64,000 nt of DNA from Solirubrum puertoriconensis (GTDB taxonomy: Bacteria > Bacteroidota > Bacteroidia > Cytophagales > Hymenobacteraceae). Position numbers and translations under genes: made by a program. Each line of letters begins with the position of its first letter. The first letter of the stretch is position 1. The stretch is taken from NCBI RefSeq assembly GCF_001483135.1, contig NZ_LNAL01000006.1, positions 1,228,218 to 1,292,217 on the forward strand, in the 5' to 3' direction. The notes under the pieces were generated by a model. It was given only the letters and a program-made list of their open reading frames with translations. It had not been told where the DNA came from and made no database searches. Of this stretch, positions 52,048 through 60,503 are shown in pieces.

Positions 52048-52176
52048 ATGAAAGGAGCTTTAGTGGTTCTACTGGCAAGGCATGTGGGAGGTTCCATTAT
52101 TTGGCTTTGGTACCTAGGGCTGGCAACCGTGTTTGCGGTGGCCTTCATTTGGCTGCGTGCCCTCAGCTCGACATAA
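52048..52176 (+). CDS. possible 42-residue membrane peptide
   Basis: ATG at 52048 opens a frame 'MKGALVVLLARHVGGSIIWL' continuing through 'WYLGLATVFAVAFIWLRAL' (one helix about 18-38) and ending in Ser-Ser-Thr. It starts 22 bases from the divergent HdeD start and ends 52 bases before the SRPBCC gene. Size, helix and position fit a small stress-related membrane protein, but there is no family support. Confidence 0.4.
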   Translation: MKGALVVLLARHVGGSIIWLWYLGLATVFAVAFIWLRALSST

Positions 52177-52228
52177 CTTGGGTGGGTGGTGGTCGTAAGG
52201 CAATAGCCTCAACCAAACCACTTTGCTT

Positions 52229-52993
52229 ATGGCTGCTACTGCAACTTCGCGTACGCGTCGGGGCCCGCGCACGATGCCGCGCACGCCCGCCACGGGTACT
52301 TCCCACGTTAATGTTGGCTCGGCCGAGCGCGTGCTATCGACTGCGGCCGGAGCGGTCTTGGCCTATGCCGGTATCAAGAGCAAATCGAAGGTGGGCGGAG
52401 CGGCCTTGGCTGCCCTAGGTGCCACGCTGGTATTTCGGGGTGCATCGGGGTATTGCCCCATGAACGACGTGTTCGGGCGCGACTCGGCGCACGAGCAGCC
52501 CGAGCCCATCGAAATCAAGGAAACGTTTACCATTTACCGGCCCATCGAGCAAGTGTATGGATTTTGGCGGCGGCTCGAAAACCTGCCGCGCTTTATGGAA
52601 CACCTCGAGAGCGTACGCCAGCTTGATGAGCGCCGCTCGCACTGGCAGGGGCGCATACCCGGCGGCCTGGGCACCATCGATTGGGAAGCAGAAATAACAA
52701 CCGACGAGCCCAACCGCTTGCTGGCCTACCGCTCGCTGCCGGGCTCGCAGATCGATCAATCGGGCGAAGTGCGCTTTAGGGAGGCTGAAGGCGGCAAAGG
52801 CACCGAGCTGCAAGCCATTATGCACTACCGAGCGCCCGCAGGCTCGCTGGGGCAAGGGGTGGCAAAGCTGCTTAACCCCGCGCTGGCCGAGCTGGTGCGC
52901 AGCGATATGCGCCGGTTTAAAATGCTGCTCGAAGCGGGCGAAATACCTACCGTGGCCGGACAGTCGTCGGGGCGCGGCCACGACAAGATTTAG
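52229..52993 (+). CDS. SRPBCC protein with N-terminal DUF2892-like segment
   Basis: 254 residues from the ATG at 52229. The Arg-rich N-terminus leads to a short hydrophobic hairpin ('ERVLSTAAGAVLAYAGIKSK', 'GGAALAALGATLVFRGASGY' with 'YCPMNDVFG'), as in DUF2892/YgaP-like tails. A START/SRPBCC-type domain then follows (about 95-230: 'FTIYRPIEQVYGFWRRLENL', 'PRFMEHLESVRQLDERRSHW', 'DWEAEITTDEPNRLLAYRSL'). The same fusion is found beside alcohol dehydrogenases in stress clusters. The ligand is unknown. Its stop lies 45 bases before the ADH start. Confidence 0.88.
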   Translation: MAATATSRTRRGPRTMPRTPATGTSHVNVGSAERVLSTAAGAVLAYAGIKSKSKVGGAALAALGATLVFRGASGYCPMNDVFGRDSAHEQPEPIEIKETFTIYRPIEQVYGFWRRLENLPRFMEHLESVRQLDERRSHWQGRIPGGLGTIDWEAEITTDEPNRLLAYRSLPGSQIDQSGEVRFREAEGGKGTELQAIMHYRAPAGSLGQGVAKLLNPALAELVRSDMRRFKMLLEAGEIPTVAGQSSGRGHDKI

Positions 52994-53038
52994 CTGTGGT
53001 GTACTGGTTGTTTAATCCTTGTAAGCGCATCCGAGGTT

Positions 53039-54208
53039 ATGAAAGCACTGTGTTGGGTAGGCACCAATAAACTAAGCGTCGAACGCATCCCGGACCCCAA
53101 AATCCTGAACCCCCACGATGCTATCGTGCGGGTGCGGCTTTCGTCGGTGTGCGGCTCCGATTTGCACTTGCTCGATGGCTACGTGCCCACCATGCAAGAG
53201 GGCGACGTAATAGGCCACGAGTTTATGGGCGAGGTAGTGGAGGTAGGGCCTGCCCTCAAGCGCATGAAGCGCGGCGACCGGGTGGTAGTAGGCTCCGTTA
53301 TCTCGTGCGGTGGCTGCTGGTTTTGCGACCACGGCCATTTCTCGTTGTGCGACAACGGCAACGCCCATGCGGCCATAGCCGAGAAGGCTCTAGGGTACCC
53401 AGGAGCCGGCATTTTTGGGTATTCGCAGGCGTTTGGGGGTTATTCTGGTTCGCACGCCGAGTACATCCGGGTGCCTTTTGCCGAAACCGGCTCCTTTATT
53501 ATTCCCGAGGGCGTGCCCGACGAAAGCGCTGTGTTCTGCTCCGATGCTTTCCCGACGGGCTTTATGGCGGCCGATATGTGCGGCATCGAGCCCGGCGACA
53601 TCGTGGCCGTGTGGGGCGCCGGCGGCGTAGGCCAAATGGCCATGCACTCGGCTTATCTGCTCGGCGCATCGCGCGTCATTGCCATCGACCGTTTTCCGGA
53701 GCGCTTGGCCATGGCACGCAAGTATGCGCGGGCCGAAGTTTTGAACTACGAGGAAGTGGATGTGCTGGAGGCGCTGAAGGAAATGACCGGTGGCCGCGGC
53801 CCCGACCGCTGCATCGATGCCGTAGGGATGGAGGCGCACACGCCCGGCATGGAACACTACTACGACCTGGTAAAGCAGCAGCTGAAAATTGAAACCGACC
53901 GGCCGGCCGTGCTTCGGCAAGCCATCATGGCCTGCCGCAAGGGTGGTACCCTGAGCATAGTAGGCGTGTACGGCGGCTTCATCGACAAGTTCCCGATGGG
54001 TGCGGCCATGAACAAAGGCCTTACGTTCCGGATGGGCCAAATGCACGCTCAGAAATACATTCCGCGGCTGCTCGAGTATGTGCAGGGCGGCTCCGTCGAC
54101 CCCTCGTACCTCCTGACGCACCGCTGGCCCCTGGAGCGGGGCCCCGAGGGCTATGACATGTTCAAACACAAAACCAACGACTGCATGCGGGTGGTGTTCG
54201 AGCCCTAA
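53039..54208 (+). CDS. zinc alcohol dehydrogenase, formaldehyde-dehydrogenase-like
   Basis: 389 residues. Medium-chain ADH: catalytic zinc site 'LSSVCGSDLHLLDGY' and 'GDVIGHEFMGEVVEVG' (about 34-70), structural zinc Cys cluster 'ISCGGCWFCDHGHFSLCDNG' (about 88-107), then Rossmann 'IVAVWGAGGVGQMAMHSAYL' (about 188-207) and 'GGRGPDRCIDAVGMEAHTPG'. The insert after this last block is typical of the glutathione-independent formaldehyde dehydrogenase group, which keeps NAD tightly bound. It probably oxidises an aldehyde or alcohol and may be cotranscribed with the SRPBCC gene. Confidence 0.93.
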   Translation: MKALCWVGTNKLSVERIPDPKILNPHDAIVRVRLSSVCGSDLHLLDGYVPTMQEGDVIGHEFMGEVVEVGPALKRMKRGDRVVVGSVISCGGCWFCDHGHFSLCDNGNAHAAIAEKALGYPGAGIFGYSQAFGGYSGSHAEYIRVPFAETGSFIIPEGVPDESAVFCSDAFPTGFMAADMCGIEPGDIVAVWGAGGVGQMAMHSAYLLGASRVIAIDRFPERLAMARKYARAEVLNYEEVDVLEALKEMTGGRGPDRCIDAVGMEAHTPGMEHYYDLVKQQLKIETDRPAVLRQAIMACRKGGTLSIVGVYGGFIDKFPMGAAMNKGLTFRMGQMHAQKYIPRLLEYVQGGSVDPSYLLTHRWPLERGPEGYDMFKHKTNDCMRVVFEP

Positions 54209-54241
54209 CCGAGATATAAACGGACAACGAACCTAGGGAAG

Positions 54242-54267
54242 GAGGCCAACCGGCCTCTTTCTTTTTT
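54242..54267 (+). terminator. ADH terminator
   Basis: Short stem (GAGGCC and complement, AACC loop) followed by TTTCTTTTTT, about 30 bases after the stop. Confidence 0.75.
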
Positions 54268-54369
54268 GTGCGCTTTGCCTAGGTGCCGAAATCGGACTAT
54301 GCTTGGCTAAGGCCCAGAGTAAATAGGGGTTAATGGTCGTCTTCGGGTCATCATAAAAAAACTTTCACC

Positions 54370-54383
54370 TGCAAACGTTTGCA
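54370..54383. promoter_or_regulatory. LacI-family operator candidate
   Basis: TGCAAACGTTTGCA is a perfect 14-bp palindrome with the central CG of LacI/GalR-type operators. It lies 122 bases before the MFS ATG. A degenerate copy (CCAAACGCTTTA) follows at about 54396. No LacI-type gene is in the window. Confidence 0.7.
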
Positions 54384-54504
54384 ACTGGTTCATTACCAAA
54401 CGCTTTATGCACGTAGCCGTATTTTTGCCCCAACGTTGAATTTGGTGCGCCCGCCTTGCCGCAGTGCAGGCGCCTTTTTGCACGCACTTACGTCGGGTTA
54501 TTTT

Positions 54505-55662
54505 ATGAGTACAGTAGCTATAGCGGGGCAAGCAACCCCGCGCACGCACCGGCTTGCCGTTGCCGCTTGGTTTTTTTTGCAAGGACTGATTTTTGCCAGC
54601 TGGGCTTCGCGCATTCCTACCATACAGCAGCGCATGGGTTTCTCGGATGCCATGCTGGGGTTGATTTTGTTGTCGTTGCCAATAGGCCAGCTGCCTTCAT
54701 TGCCTTTTTCGGGCTGGCTGATTCATAAGTACGGCAGCCGCCGCACAGGTATTGCCGGAGCAGTGCTCTACAGCATCACGCTCGTGAGCCTAGGTTGGGC
54801 CCAAGCGCCCTGGCAGCTTATCAGCTGCCTTGTCGTGTTTGGCTTTGCCAGCAACCTCATGAACATCTCCATCAATACCCAGGCAGTAGGTGTGGAGGCG
54901 CTCTACGGCCGTTCCATCATGGCATCGTTTCATGGTATGTGGAGCTTGGCTGGCTTTACCGGGGCTGCTATTGGCACCGCCATGAATGGATTAGGCATAA
55001 TGCCCGAGTACCACTTTCTACTTATTCTGGCCCTTATCCTGACGGGTGTGGTGCTGACCTATAGCTCCTTGTTGCCACACTCGCCCGAAGACGATGCCGC
55101 CGACCAGCCCCTGTTTGTGCTGCCCGACCGTACGCTCCTCGGCTTGGGCGCCATTGCCTTTTGCGCGCTTATCTGCGAAGGCGCCATGTTCGATTGGAGC
55201 GGTGTTTACTTTAAAAAAGTAGTGCAGGCCGATAAGGGTTGGGTAGGAGCGGGCTACACTGCCTTTATGTGCACTATGGCCCTAGGTAGGTTTGGCGCCG
55301 ATTGGCTGACGAGCAAGCTCGGAGCGAAGCGCGTCATTCAGCTGAGTGGTTTGCTCACGGCTTTTGGTCTGCTCACGGCCGTGTTGCTGCCGGCATTGCC
55401 CACGGCTTTGCTAGGCTTTATGCTGGTGGGGTTTGGCACCTCGTCGGTGGTGCCGCTAGTGTTTAGCGCGGCTGGCAAAAGCACCGTAATGCCTGCGGGA
55501 ATGGCATTGGCAGCCGTTTCTACCATTGGCTTTTTGGGTTTTCTGATCGGCCCGCCAGTAATTGGCCTCATCGCGGGTGCCACTAGCTTGCGCATTTCCT
55601 TCACCCTGATAGCATTTATGGGGTTGTGCGTGGCGGCAGTAGCTACCCGGGCCAGGGTGTAG
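54505..55662 (+). CDS. MFS transporter (YbjJ/FucP-like)
   Basis: 385 residues from the ATG at 54505, about twelve helices. 'LAVAAWFFLQGLIFASWASR' with 'RIPTIQQRMGFSDAMLG' (about 16-50) is the start seen in YbjJ-like members; 'GWLIHKYGSRRTGIAGAVL' is the loop 2-3 MFS motif; 'ASNLMNISINTQAVGVEALY', 'MASFHGMWSLAGFTGAAIGT' and 'SGVYFKKVVQADKGWVGAGY' follow. Substrate unknown; a sugar is suggested by the LacI-type operator upstream. Earlier in-frame starts have no helix or signal match. Confidence 0.92.
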   Translation: MSTVAIAGQATPRTHRLAVAAWFFLQGLIFASWASRIPTIQQRMGFSDAMLGLILLSLPIGQLPSLPFSGWLIHKYGSRRTGIAGAVLYSITLVSLGWAQAPWQLISCLVVFGFASNLMNISINTQAVGVEALYGRSIMASFHGMWSLAGFTGAAIGTAMNGLGIMPEYHFLLILALILTGVVLTYSSLLPHSPEDDAADQPLFVLPDRTLLGLGAIAFCALICEGAMFDWSGVYFKKVVQADKGWVGAGYTAFMCTMALGRFGADWLTSKLGAKRVIQLSGLLTAFGLLTAVLLPALPTALLGFMLVGFGTSSVVPLVFSAAGKSTVMPAGMALAAVSTIGFLGFLIGPPVIGLIAGATSLRISFTLIAFMGLCVAAVATRARV

Positions 55663-55740
55663 CATACAAATGGTTGGGCTTGTGAATATTGACTGGCTTC
55701 AGTAGCATAGCCGTTGGTACCGGCAGGGGGCTGTAAGGCG

Positions 55741-55767
55741 CCTTTCGGAGAATTATTCTCCGAAAGG
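55741..55767. promoter_or_regulatory. interrupted palindrome upstream of catalase
   Basis: Perfect 12-bp inverted repeat CCTTTCGGAGAA-TTA-TTCTCCGAAAGG, 57 bases before the catalase ATG. No T tract follows, so an operator is as likely as a terminator of the MFS gene. Confidence 0.5.
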
Positions 55768-55823
55768 AAAACCAAAGCACTGCTTGTTGGTATACCACTA
55801 TACAATCCACAACCAGTTCGCCT

Positions 55824-57536
55824 ATGACTCCCAATTCCCAAAATCCTCAGGACCCGGGCCACAACGGCCATAATGGTCAGTACTCTGGCAACGGACACAA
55901 CCCTATCGACGGGACGGGTACTGCGGTTACTGGCACGGGCACCTCGCAGGATCAGCGAACCGCCGCCGGTGAAGATGCGCAAACCCTTACCACGCGTCAG
56001 GGCCACCCGCTTTCCAACAACCAAAATATCCGGACCCTAGGTAACCGCGGGCCGGCCACGCTGGAGAACTACGCCTTCATCGAAAAAATCAGCCACTTCG
56101 ACCGGGAGCGGATTCCGGAACGCGTGGTACACGCCCGTGGTGCTGGGGCCCACGGCGTATTTGAAGCTTACGGCAAAGTAGGCGACGAACCGATTGAGAA
56201 ATACACCCGCGCCAAGCTGTTCAACACGCCCGGCAAGCAAACGCCGGTGTTCGTGCGCTTCTCCACGGTAGGCCACGGCGGCCACTCGCCCGAAACCCTG
56301 CGCGACCCGCGCGGCTTTGCCGTGAAGTTTTACACCGAGGACGGCAATTGGGACCTTGTAGGCAACAACCTGAAGGTGTTCTTCATCCGCGATGCGATGA
56401 AATTCCCCGACCTCATTCACTCCCAGAAGCCCGACCCCGTGACCAACCGCCAAAGCGGCGAGCGGATCTTTGACTTTATCTGCAACACGCCGGAGGCCAT
56501 GCACATGGTTTCGTTCCTTTTCTCGCCTTGGGGTATTCCGGCCAACTACCGCCAAATGCAGGGTTCGGGCGTGAATACCTACAAATGGGTGAATGCCAAA
56601 GGCGAAGCCGTACTGGTGAAATACCACTGGGAGCCGTTACAAGGCATTAAAAACCTAACAGCTGCCGAAGCCGAGGCCATTCAGGCCAAAAACTTCAACC
56701 ACGCCACCCAAGACCTTTACGAAGCCATTGAGCGCGGCGACTACCCGCAGTGGGAGTTGCTGGTGCAGATCATGTCGGATGACGAGCATCCTGAGCTCGA
56801 CTTCGACCCGCTCGACGACACCAAGCTTTGGCCGCAAGACCAGTTTCCGTGGCTGCCGGTGGGCAAGATGACGCTCAACCGCAACCCCGAGAACTACTTT
56901 GCCGAGGTGGAGCAGTCGGCCTTTGGTACCGGCGTGCTGGTTGATGGCCTCGATTTCTCTGACGACAAAATGCTGCAGGGGCGTACGTTTTCTTACTCCG
57001 ATACCCAGCGCTACCGCGTGGGTACCAACTACCTGCAACTGCCCATCAACGCGCCCAAAAAGCACGTGGCCACCAACCAGCGCGACGGCCAAATGGCCTA
57101 CCACGTGGATACCGCGCCGGGCCAGAACAACCACATCAACTACGAGCCCAGCAGCCTGAACGGCCTGAAGGAAGCGCCGCGCAGCGCCCCCGACCACATG
57201 CCGCAGTACACCGGCCGCGTGATGAAGCAAACCATCGACCGGCAAAACAACTTCAAGCAAGCCGGCGAGCGGTATCGCCTCCACGAAGACTGGGAACGCG
57301 ACGACCTCATCAACAACATGGTGGGTGCGTTAGCTGATGCCAACAAGGTCATCCAAGACAAGATGATCGAGCTCTGCACCAACTGCGACCCAGATTGGGG
57401 TAACCGCTTGGCCGATGGCCTGAAAACAGCGGCTAAGAACAAGCAAAACAAGGGCGGCAACCAGTATAACGAAGTCCAGCAAAAGCAAGCCGTTGCCGAA
57501 GCCGAAGCCCAAGCCCACGAGGCTAGGCCGTACTAG
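55824..57536 (+). CDS. heme catalase
   Basis: 570 residues. An Asn/Gly-rich N-terminal extension (1-55) precedes the classic core: catalytic His in '[20 protein letters not shown]' (about 95-114), 'ARLFNTPG'-type segment ('[20 protein letters not shown]'), catalytic Asn in '[19 protein letters not shown]', and the proximal heme Tyr in '[20 protein letters not shown]' (about 389-408). The C-terminal region is short, so it is a small-subunit type with an acidic/Gln-rich tail. It detoxifies hydrogen peroxide. Own promoter not identified; palindrome at 55741 may regulate. Confidence 0.97.
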   Translation: MTPNSQNPQDPGHNGHNGQYSGNGHNPIDGTGTAVTGTGTSQDQRTAAGEDAQTLTTRQGHPLSNNQNIRTLGNRGPATLENYAFIEKISHFDRERIPERVVHARGAGAHGVFEAYGKVGDEPIEKYTRAKLFNTPGKQTPVFVRFSTVGHGGHSPETLRDPRGFAVKFYTEDGNWDLVGNNLKVFFIRDAMKFPDLIHSQKPDPVTNRQSGERIFDFICNTPEAMHMVSFLFSPWGIPANYRQMQGSGVNTYKWVNAKGEAVLVKYHWEPLQGIKNLTAAEAEAIQAKNFNHATQDLYEAIERGDYPQWELLVQIMSDDEHPELDFDPLDDTKLWPQDQFPWLPVGKMTLNRNPENYFAEVEQSAFGTGVLVDGLDFSDDKMLQGRTFSYSDTQRYRVGTNYLQLPINAPKKHVATNQRDGQMAYHVDTAPGQNNHINYEPSSLNGLKEAPRSAPDHMPQYTGRVMKQTIDRQNNFKQAGERYRLHEDWERDDLINNMVGALADANKVIQDKMIELCTNCDPDWGNRLADGLKTAAKNKQNKGGNQYNEVQQKQAVAEAEAQAHEARPY

Positions 57537-57554
57537 CACTGAGAATTCTTTCGA

Positions 57555-57596
57555 ACAGCAAAAAGGCCCGGATTGGCATCCGGGCCTTTTTGCTGT
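57555..57596. terminator. bidirectional terminator
   Basis: Perfect 19-bp stem with TGGC loop, A5/T5 arms, between convergent catalase and maf genes. Confidence 0.93.
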
Positions 57597-57620
57597 TTGG
57601 CAAAGCCGAACGAAGTAGGC

Positions 57621-58205
57621 TTAGGTAGCTGCCACGCCGAAACCTAGCTTCTCCAGTTCCTTATACACGCGGTGTACCGGCAAGCCCATAACAGTAAAGT
57701 ATGAGCCTTCGAGTCGGGTAACAGCTACAAGGCCAATCCAGTCTTGGGCGCCATACGCTCCGGCCTTGTCGAAGGGCTTGTGTTTCTCAACGTAAAAGCG
57801 AATCTCGGCTTCGGTAAGCGAGCGAAAGTGCACGCGGGTTTGGTCCGAAAACACTACTTTCTGGCCTTCGCCCGTGAGCAGACAGACGCCAGTATACACG
57901 TCGTGCGCACGGCCCTGCAACTGCGTCAGCATACGCACGGCGTCATCCGCATCGGTGGGCTTATTGAGCACGTGCTCATCGAGGCACACAATGGTGTCGG
58001 CGGTGAGCAGCACGTCGCCGGGCTGCAGATCGTCGCGGTAGGCACTAGCCTTATGCGCGGCTAGGTACTCGGCTACTTCGGCGCGCTGCAGGTGCTCGGG
58101 GTACGTTTCGTCTACTTCCTTCAGGCGCACCTCGTAGGTGAGACCCAAGTCGGCGAGCAGTTGCTTACGGCGGGGAGAATTAGACGCAAGGAGTAAACGG
58201 GGCAT
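57621..58205 (-). CDS. maf: Maf-family nucleoside-triphosphate pyrophosphatase
   Basis: 194 residues from the ATG at 58205. Motifs 'LLLASNSPRRKQLLADLGL' (about 4-22), 'DVLLTADTIVCLDEHVLNKP' (about 64-83), 'FDKAGAYGAQDWIGLVAVTR' and 'GSYFTVMGLPVHRVYKEL'. Maf proteins hydrolyse dTTP/UTP or modified nucleotides to monophosphates. The start lies inside the preceding gene (26-base overlap), so expression is coupled to the DUF1015 gene. Confidence 0.95.
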   Translation of the reverse strand: MPRLLLASNSPRRKQLLADLGLTYEVRLKEVDETYPEHLQRAEVAEYLAAHKASAYRDDLQPGDVLLTADTIVCLDEHVLNKPTDADDAVRMLTQLQGRAHDVYTGVCLLTGEGQKVVFSDQTRVHFRSLTEAEIRFYVEKHKPFDKAGAYGAQDWIGLVAVTRLEGSYFTVMGLPVHRVYKELEKLGFGVAAT

Positions 58206-59499
58206 AGGGCACAGGTTCGTCGTCGCGGATGCTGGTGAAGAGCAGTCCGCCAAGCGTTTTTGGGTAGAAGAAAGTTGATTTGGGCGGCATCACCGCGCCG
58301 GTGTGGCATACATGCTCTACCTCATCCATCGTCACCTCATTGGTAATGAGGGCGGCGCGGGCTTCGCCGGAATCAACGCGCTTCAAGCATTCGGCAAAGT
58401 TGCGCACGTACACCACGCCTGGCCACTGCCGTTGGGCATCGGGGCCAACAATACCTAGGGCGCGCTCCAGCACAAAGTAGTGCATCACGGTTAGGTCGAG
58501 CGCCTTTACCTCGGGCGTGGTATCCCAGTCTAATAAGGCGTGCGCATCGGGCCGCAAGCGTAGTTTGTAAGGCTGGCCATCGAGGTACAAGCCAAATGCC
58601 CACTGCTTCCCCGCTATGATTTCGGGCAGCACAAAAGCTTCCTCCTGCGGAGTTACTACAAAGTACAGACCTAGGCGCTCTAAGAACTCTTTTGTATCTA
58701 GCTCATTGGGCAACTCAAGCAACAAGCGGTGCGTGGGCAGAATGCGGAGGTCGTCGGAAGCGGCGTTGGTTAAGTACATCAGGTGATAATGCCACGGCTC
58801 GTGCCCGTTGTGGGTGGGGTCGGCAGCCATGCGGGCTTGTCGGTACGACAACGAGCCTTCGTAGCGATGGTGCCCATCGGCCAATATCACCTGCTTATCG
58901 CTGAGGAGTTCCTGAAATCGTCGGATGATTTGCGCATCCTGAATCACGGCCAGCACGTCGCGCGCGCCTTGGTAGTCTTCTTCCGTCTGGCACAGCGGGT
59001 CGAGCATTGCCTCGTCGAGGTAGCGTTCGAGTTCGTGCGCATCGTCGCGGTAGAGGCCGTGGGTAGCACTGGTCTGAAACTGGGTGCGGGCCAGCAGCTC
59101 GGCGCGGTCGTTCACCGCGGCGGGCAAGGTGTTTTCGTGCCGCAGCACCATATTTTCCGTCCAATCATAGGCCCGGATGTGGCACATAAAGCCCTTGCGG
59201 CAGTACTCGCGCGTGCTACCTGGTAGCCGGAAATATTGGTAGTACGCATAAATGCCCGGCAGCACGTCTTGCTGCAGTACACCCGTTTGCTGCCATTCTA
59301 TTAGGCGATTTAATGCATCGCCGGCAGGGTCATCACCCTGCCGCGGCACCGAAAGATGAATGCTGTTGAGCGGATTGTGATAAAGCACCTCGCGCTGCTT
59401 CTGCGACACCACATCGAACAACGGCGATACGTAATCATCGATGCGCTGGCTCAGCTGGGGGTTGTAGCGCCAAGCGCGTACGGGTTGTATTTCGGCCAT
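58180..59499 (-). CDS. DUF1015 domain protein
   Basis: 439 residues. The N-terminus 'IQPVRAWRYNPQLSQRIDDY' (about 4-23) with 'YVSPLFDVVSQKQREVLYHN' and the central 'VILADGHHRYEGSLSYRQAR' (about 205-224) are the marks of DUF1015, a Bacteroidota- and Firmicutes-wide family of unknown activity, often linked with serine biosynthesis genes. Soluble. Its 3' end overlaps maf. Confidence 0.92.
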   Translation of the reverse strand: MAEIQPVRAWRYNPQLSQRIDDYVSPLFDVVSQKQREVLYHNPLNSIHLSVPRQGDDPAGDALNRLIEWQQTGVLQQDVLPGIYAYYQYFRLPGSTREYCRKGFMCHIRAYDWTENMVLRHENTLPAAVNDRAELLARTQFQTSATHGLYRDDAHELERYLDEAMLDPLCQTEEDYQGARDVLAVIQDAQIIRRFQELLSDKQVILADGHHRYEGSLSYRQARMAADPTHNGHEPWHYHLMYLTNAASDDLRILPTHRLLLELPNELDTKEFLERLGLYFVVTPQEEAFVLPEIIAGKQWAFGLYLDGQPYKLRLRPDAHALLDWDTTPEVKALDLTVMHYFVLERALGIVGPDAQRQWPGVVYVRNFAECLKRVDSGEARAALITNEVTMDEVEHVCHTGAVMPPKSTFFYPKTLGGLLFTSIRDDEPVPYAPFTPCV

Positions 59500-59598
59500 T
59501 GGGCTAAGAAATCGTCAACAACTAAAAATGAGCTAGCTGCCTGCTCCTGTTGCTTCATCAGCAAACCCTAGGTGCGTTTGCAGCTCATCTTTAATTAC

Positions 59599-60249
59599 TC
59601 AGGGGGCAAGGCGGGTGCGCTGCCACCCGTCGGGAGTACGCTCGTACAGCAACCGGTCGTGCAGGCGCGAGGGGCGGCCCTGCCAAAACTCAATCCGCTG
59701 TGGCCGCAGGATGTAGCCCCCCCAGTGCGGGGGCCGGGGCAAAGGGTCTTGCTCGGCAAAGCGCTGCGTAATCTCAAGCTCGCGCTGTTCCAGCTCTTCG
59801 CGGCTGCCAATTGGATGGCTCTGCGGCGAAGCCCACGCCCCAATTTGGCTGCCTCTGGGGCGGCTCTGGAAATACTGTGTCGACATCGATTCTGGCGCTT
59901 TCTCCACAGTTCCCTCTATGCGTACTTGCCGTTCGAGGCCCGACCAAAAAAACGTCATGGCTGCTTTGGGGCTAGCTGCGAGTTCTTGGCCTTTGCGGCT
60001 TTCGTAGTTCGTGTAGAACAAAAAGCCTGCGTCATCGGGCAAGCCCTTCAGCAGCACTACCCGCGCCGAAGGTTGTCCATCTGCACTCACAGTGCTTACA
60101 GTCAGGGCCGTAGGCTCATCAACTTGTGATTCTAATGCTTCGTCGAGCCAACGACGAAACTGCTTAATGGCGTCGGGGTCGGCAGCTGATTCGCTGAGGT
60201 CGCGCTGTGCGTACGTCTTGCGTAAGTCGGCGAGGTATTGATCTTGCAT
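59599..60249 (-). CDS. pdxH: pyridoxamine 5'-phosphate oxidase
   Basis: 216 residues, standard length. 'DPDAIKQFRRWLDEALESQV' (about 24-43), 'ADGQPSARVVLLKGLPDDAG' (about 56-75, FMN site), 'TNYESRKGQELAASPKAAMT', 'WSGLERQVRIEGTVEKAPES', 'QSRPRGSQIGAWASPQS', and the C-terminal 'IEFWQGRPSRLHDRLLYERT'. It oxidises pyridoxamine/pyridoxine phosphate to PLP, using FMN. Own -7 box 22 bases upstream. Confidence 0.97.
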   Translation of the reverse strand: MQDQYLADLRKTYAQRDLSESAADPDAIKQFRRWLDEALESQVDEPTALTVSTVSADGQPSARVVLLKGLPDDAGFLFYTNYESRKGQELAASPKAAMTFFWSGLERQVRIEGTVEKAPESMSTQYFQSRPRGSQIGAWASPQSHPIGSREELEQRELEITQRFAEQDPLPRPPHWGGYILRPQRIEFWQGRPSRLHDRLLYERTPDGWQRTRLAP

Positions 60250-60271
60250 ACAACGGCAAAATTGAGCCTCG

Positions 60272-60279
60272 CAAAAGTA
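60272..60279 (-). promoter_or_regulatory. -7 element of pdxH
   Basis: Reverse-strand TACTTTTG, exact TAnnTTTG match, 22 bases before the ATG. Confidence 0.6.
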
Positions 60280-60295
60280 GCCGCATTTTTATCCT

Positions 60296-60322
60296 AACCT
60301 AGGTCAGAACATCACCTAGGTT
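60296..60322. other. two ACCTAGGT octamers as an inverted pair
   Basis: AACCTAGGT, nine bases, ACCTAGGTT: each arm is itself an 8-bp palindrome, and together they form a 9-bp inverted repeat, 17 bases upstream of the pdxH -7 box. The remaining gap to 60503 has no other feature I can support. Confidence 0.6.
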
Positions 60323-60503
60323 GATAGCGAGATGTCTATGGCAGTGCATGCGGCCAGTGCACACCGCTATTTTGGAACCTGTAACAGCCTTGCCAACGTA
60401 AGCTTTCAAAGGAGTTTATTATCCTGCATTCATGATGGCTAATCTGGGTATCACCCCTAGGTCTGCCGGTTTTCCTATCTCATCTTTAATCATACACCCC
60501 GCC

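Noticed and set aside
53149..53892. Forward frame-shifted 247-codon frame within the ADH gene
   Set aside because: Arg-rich composition typical of a +1 shadow; the ADH frame contains all zinc and NAD motifs.
50584..57536. Possible genomic island
   Set aside because: No integrase, tRNA target, direct repeats or transposase; base composition matches the rest apart from the small DUF3592 gene just outside.
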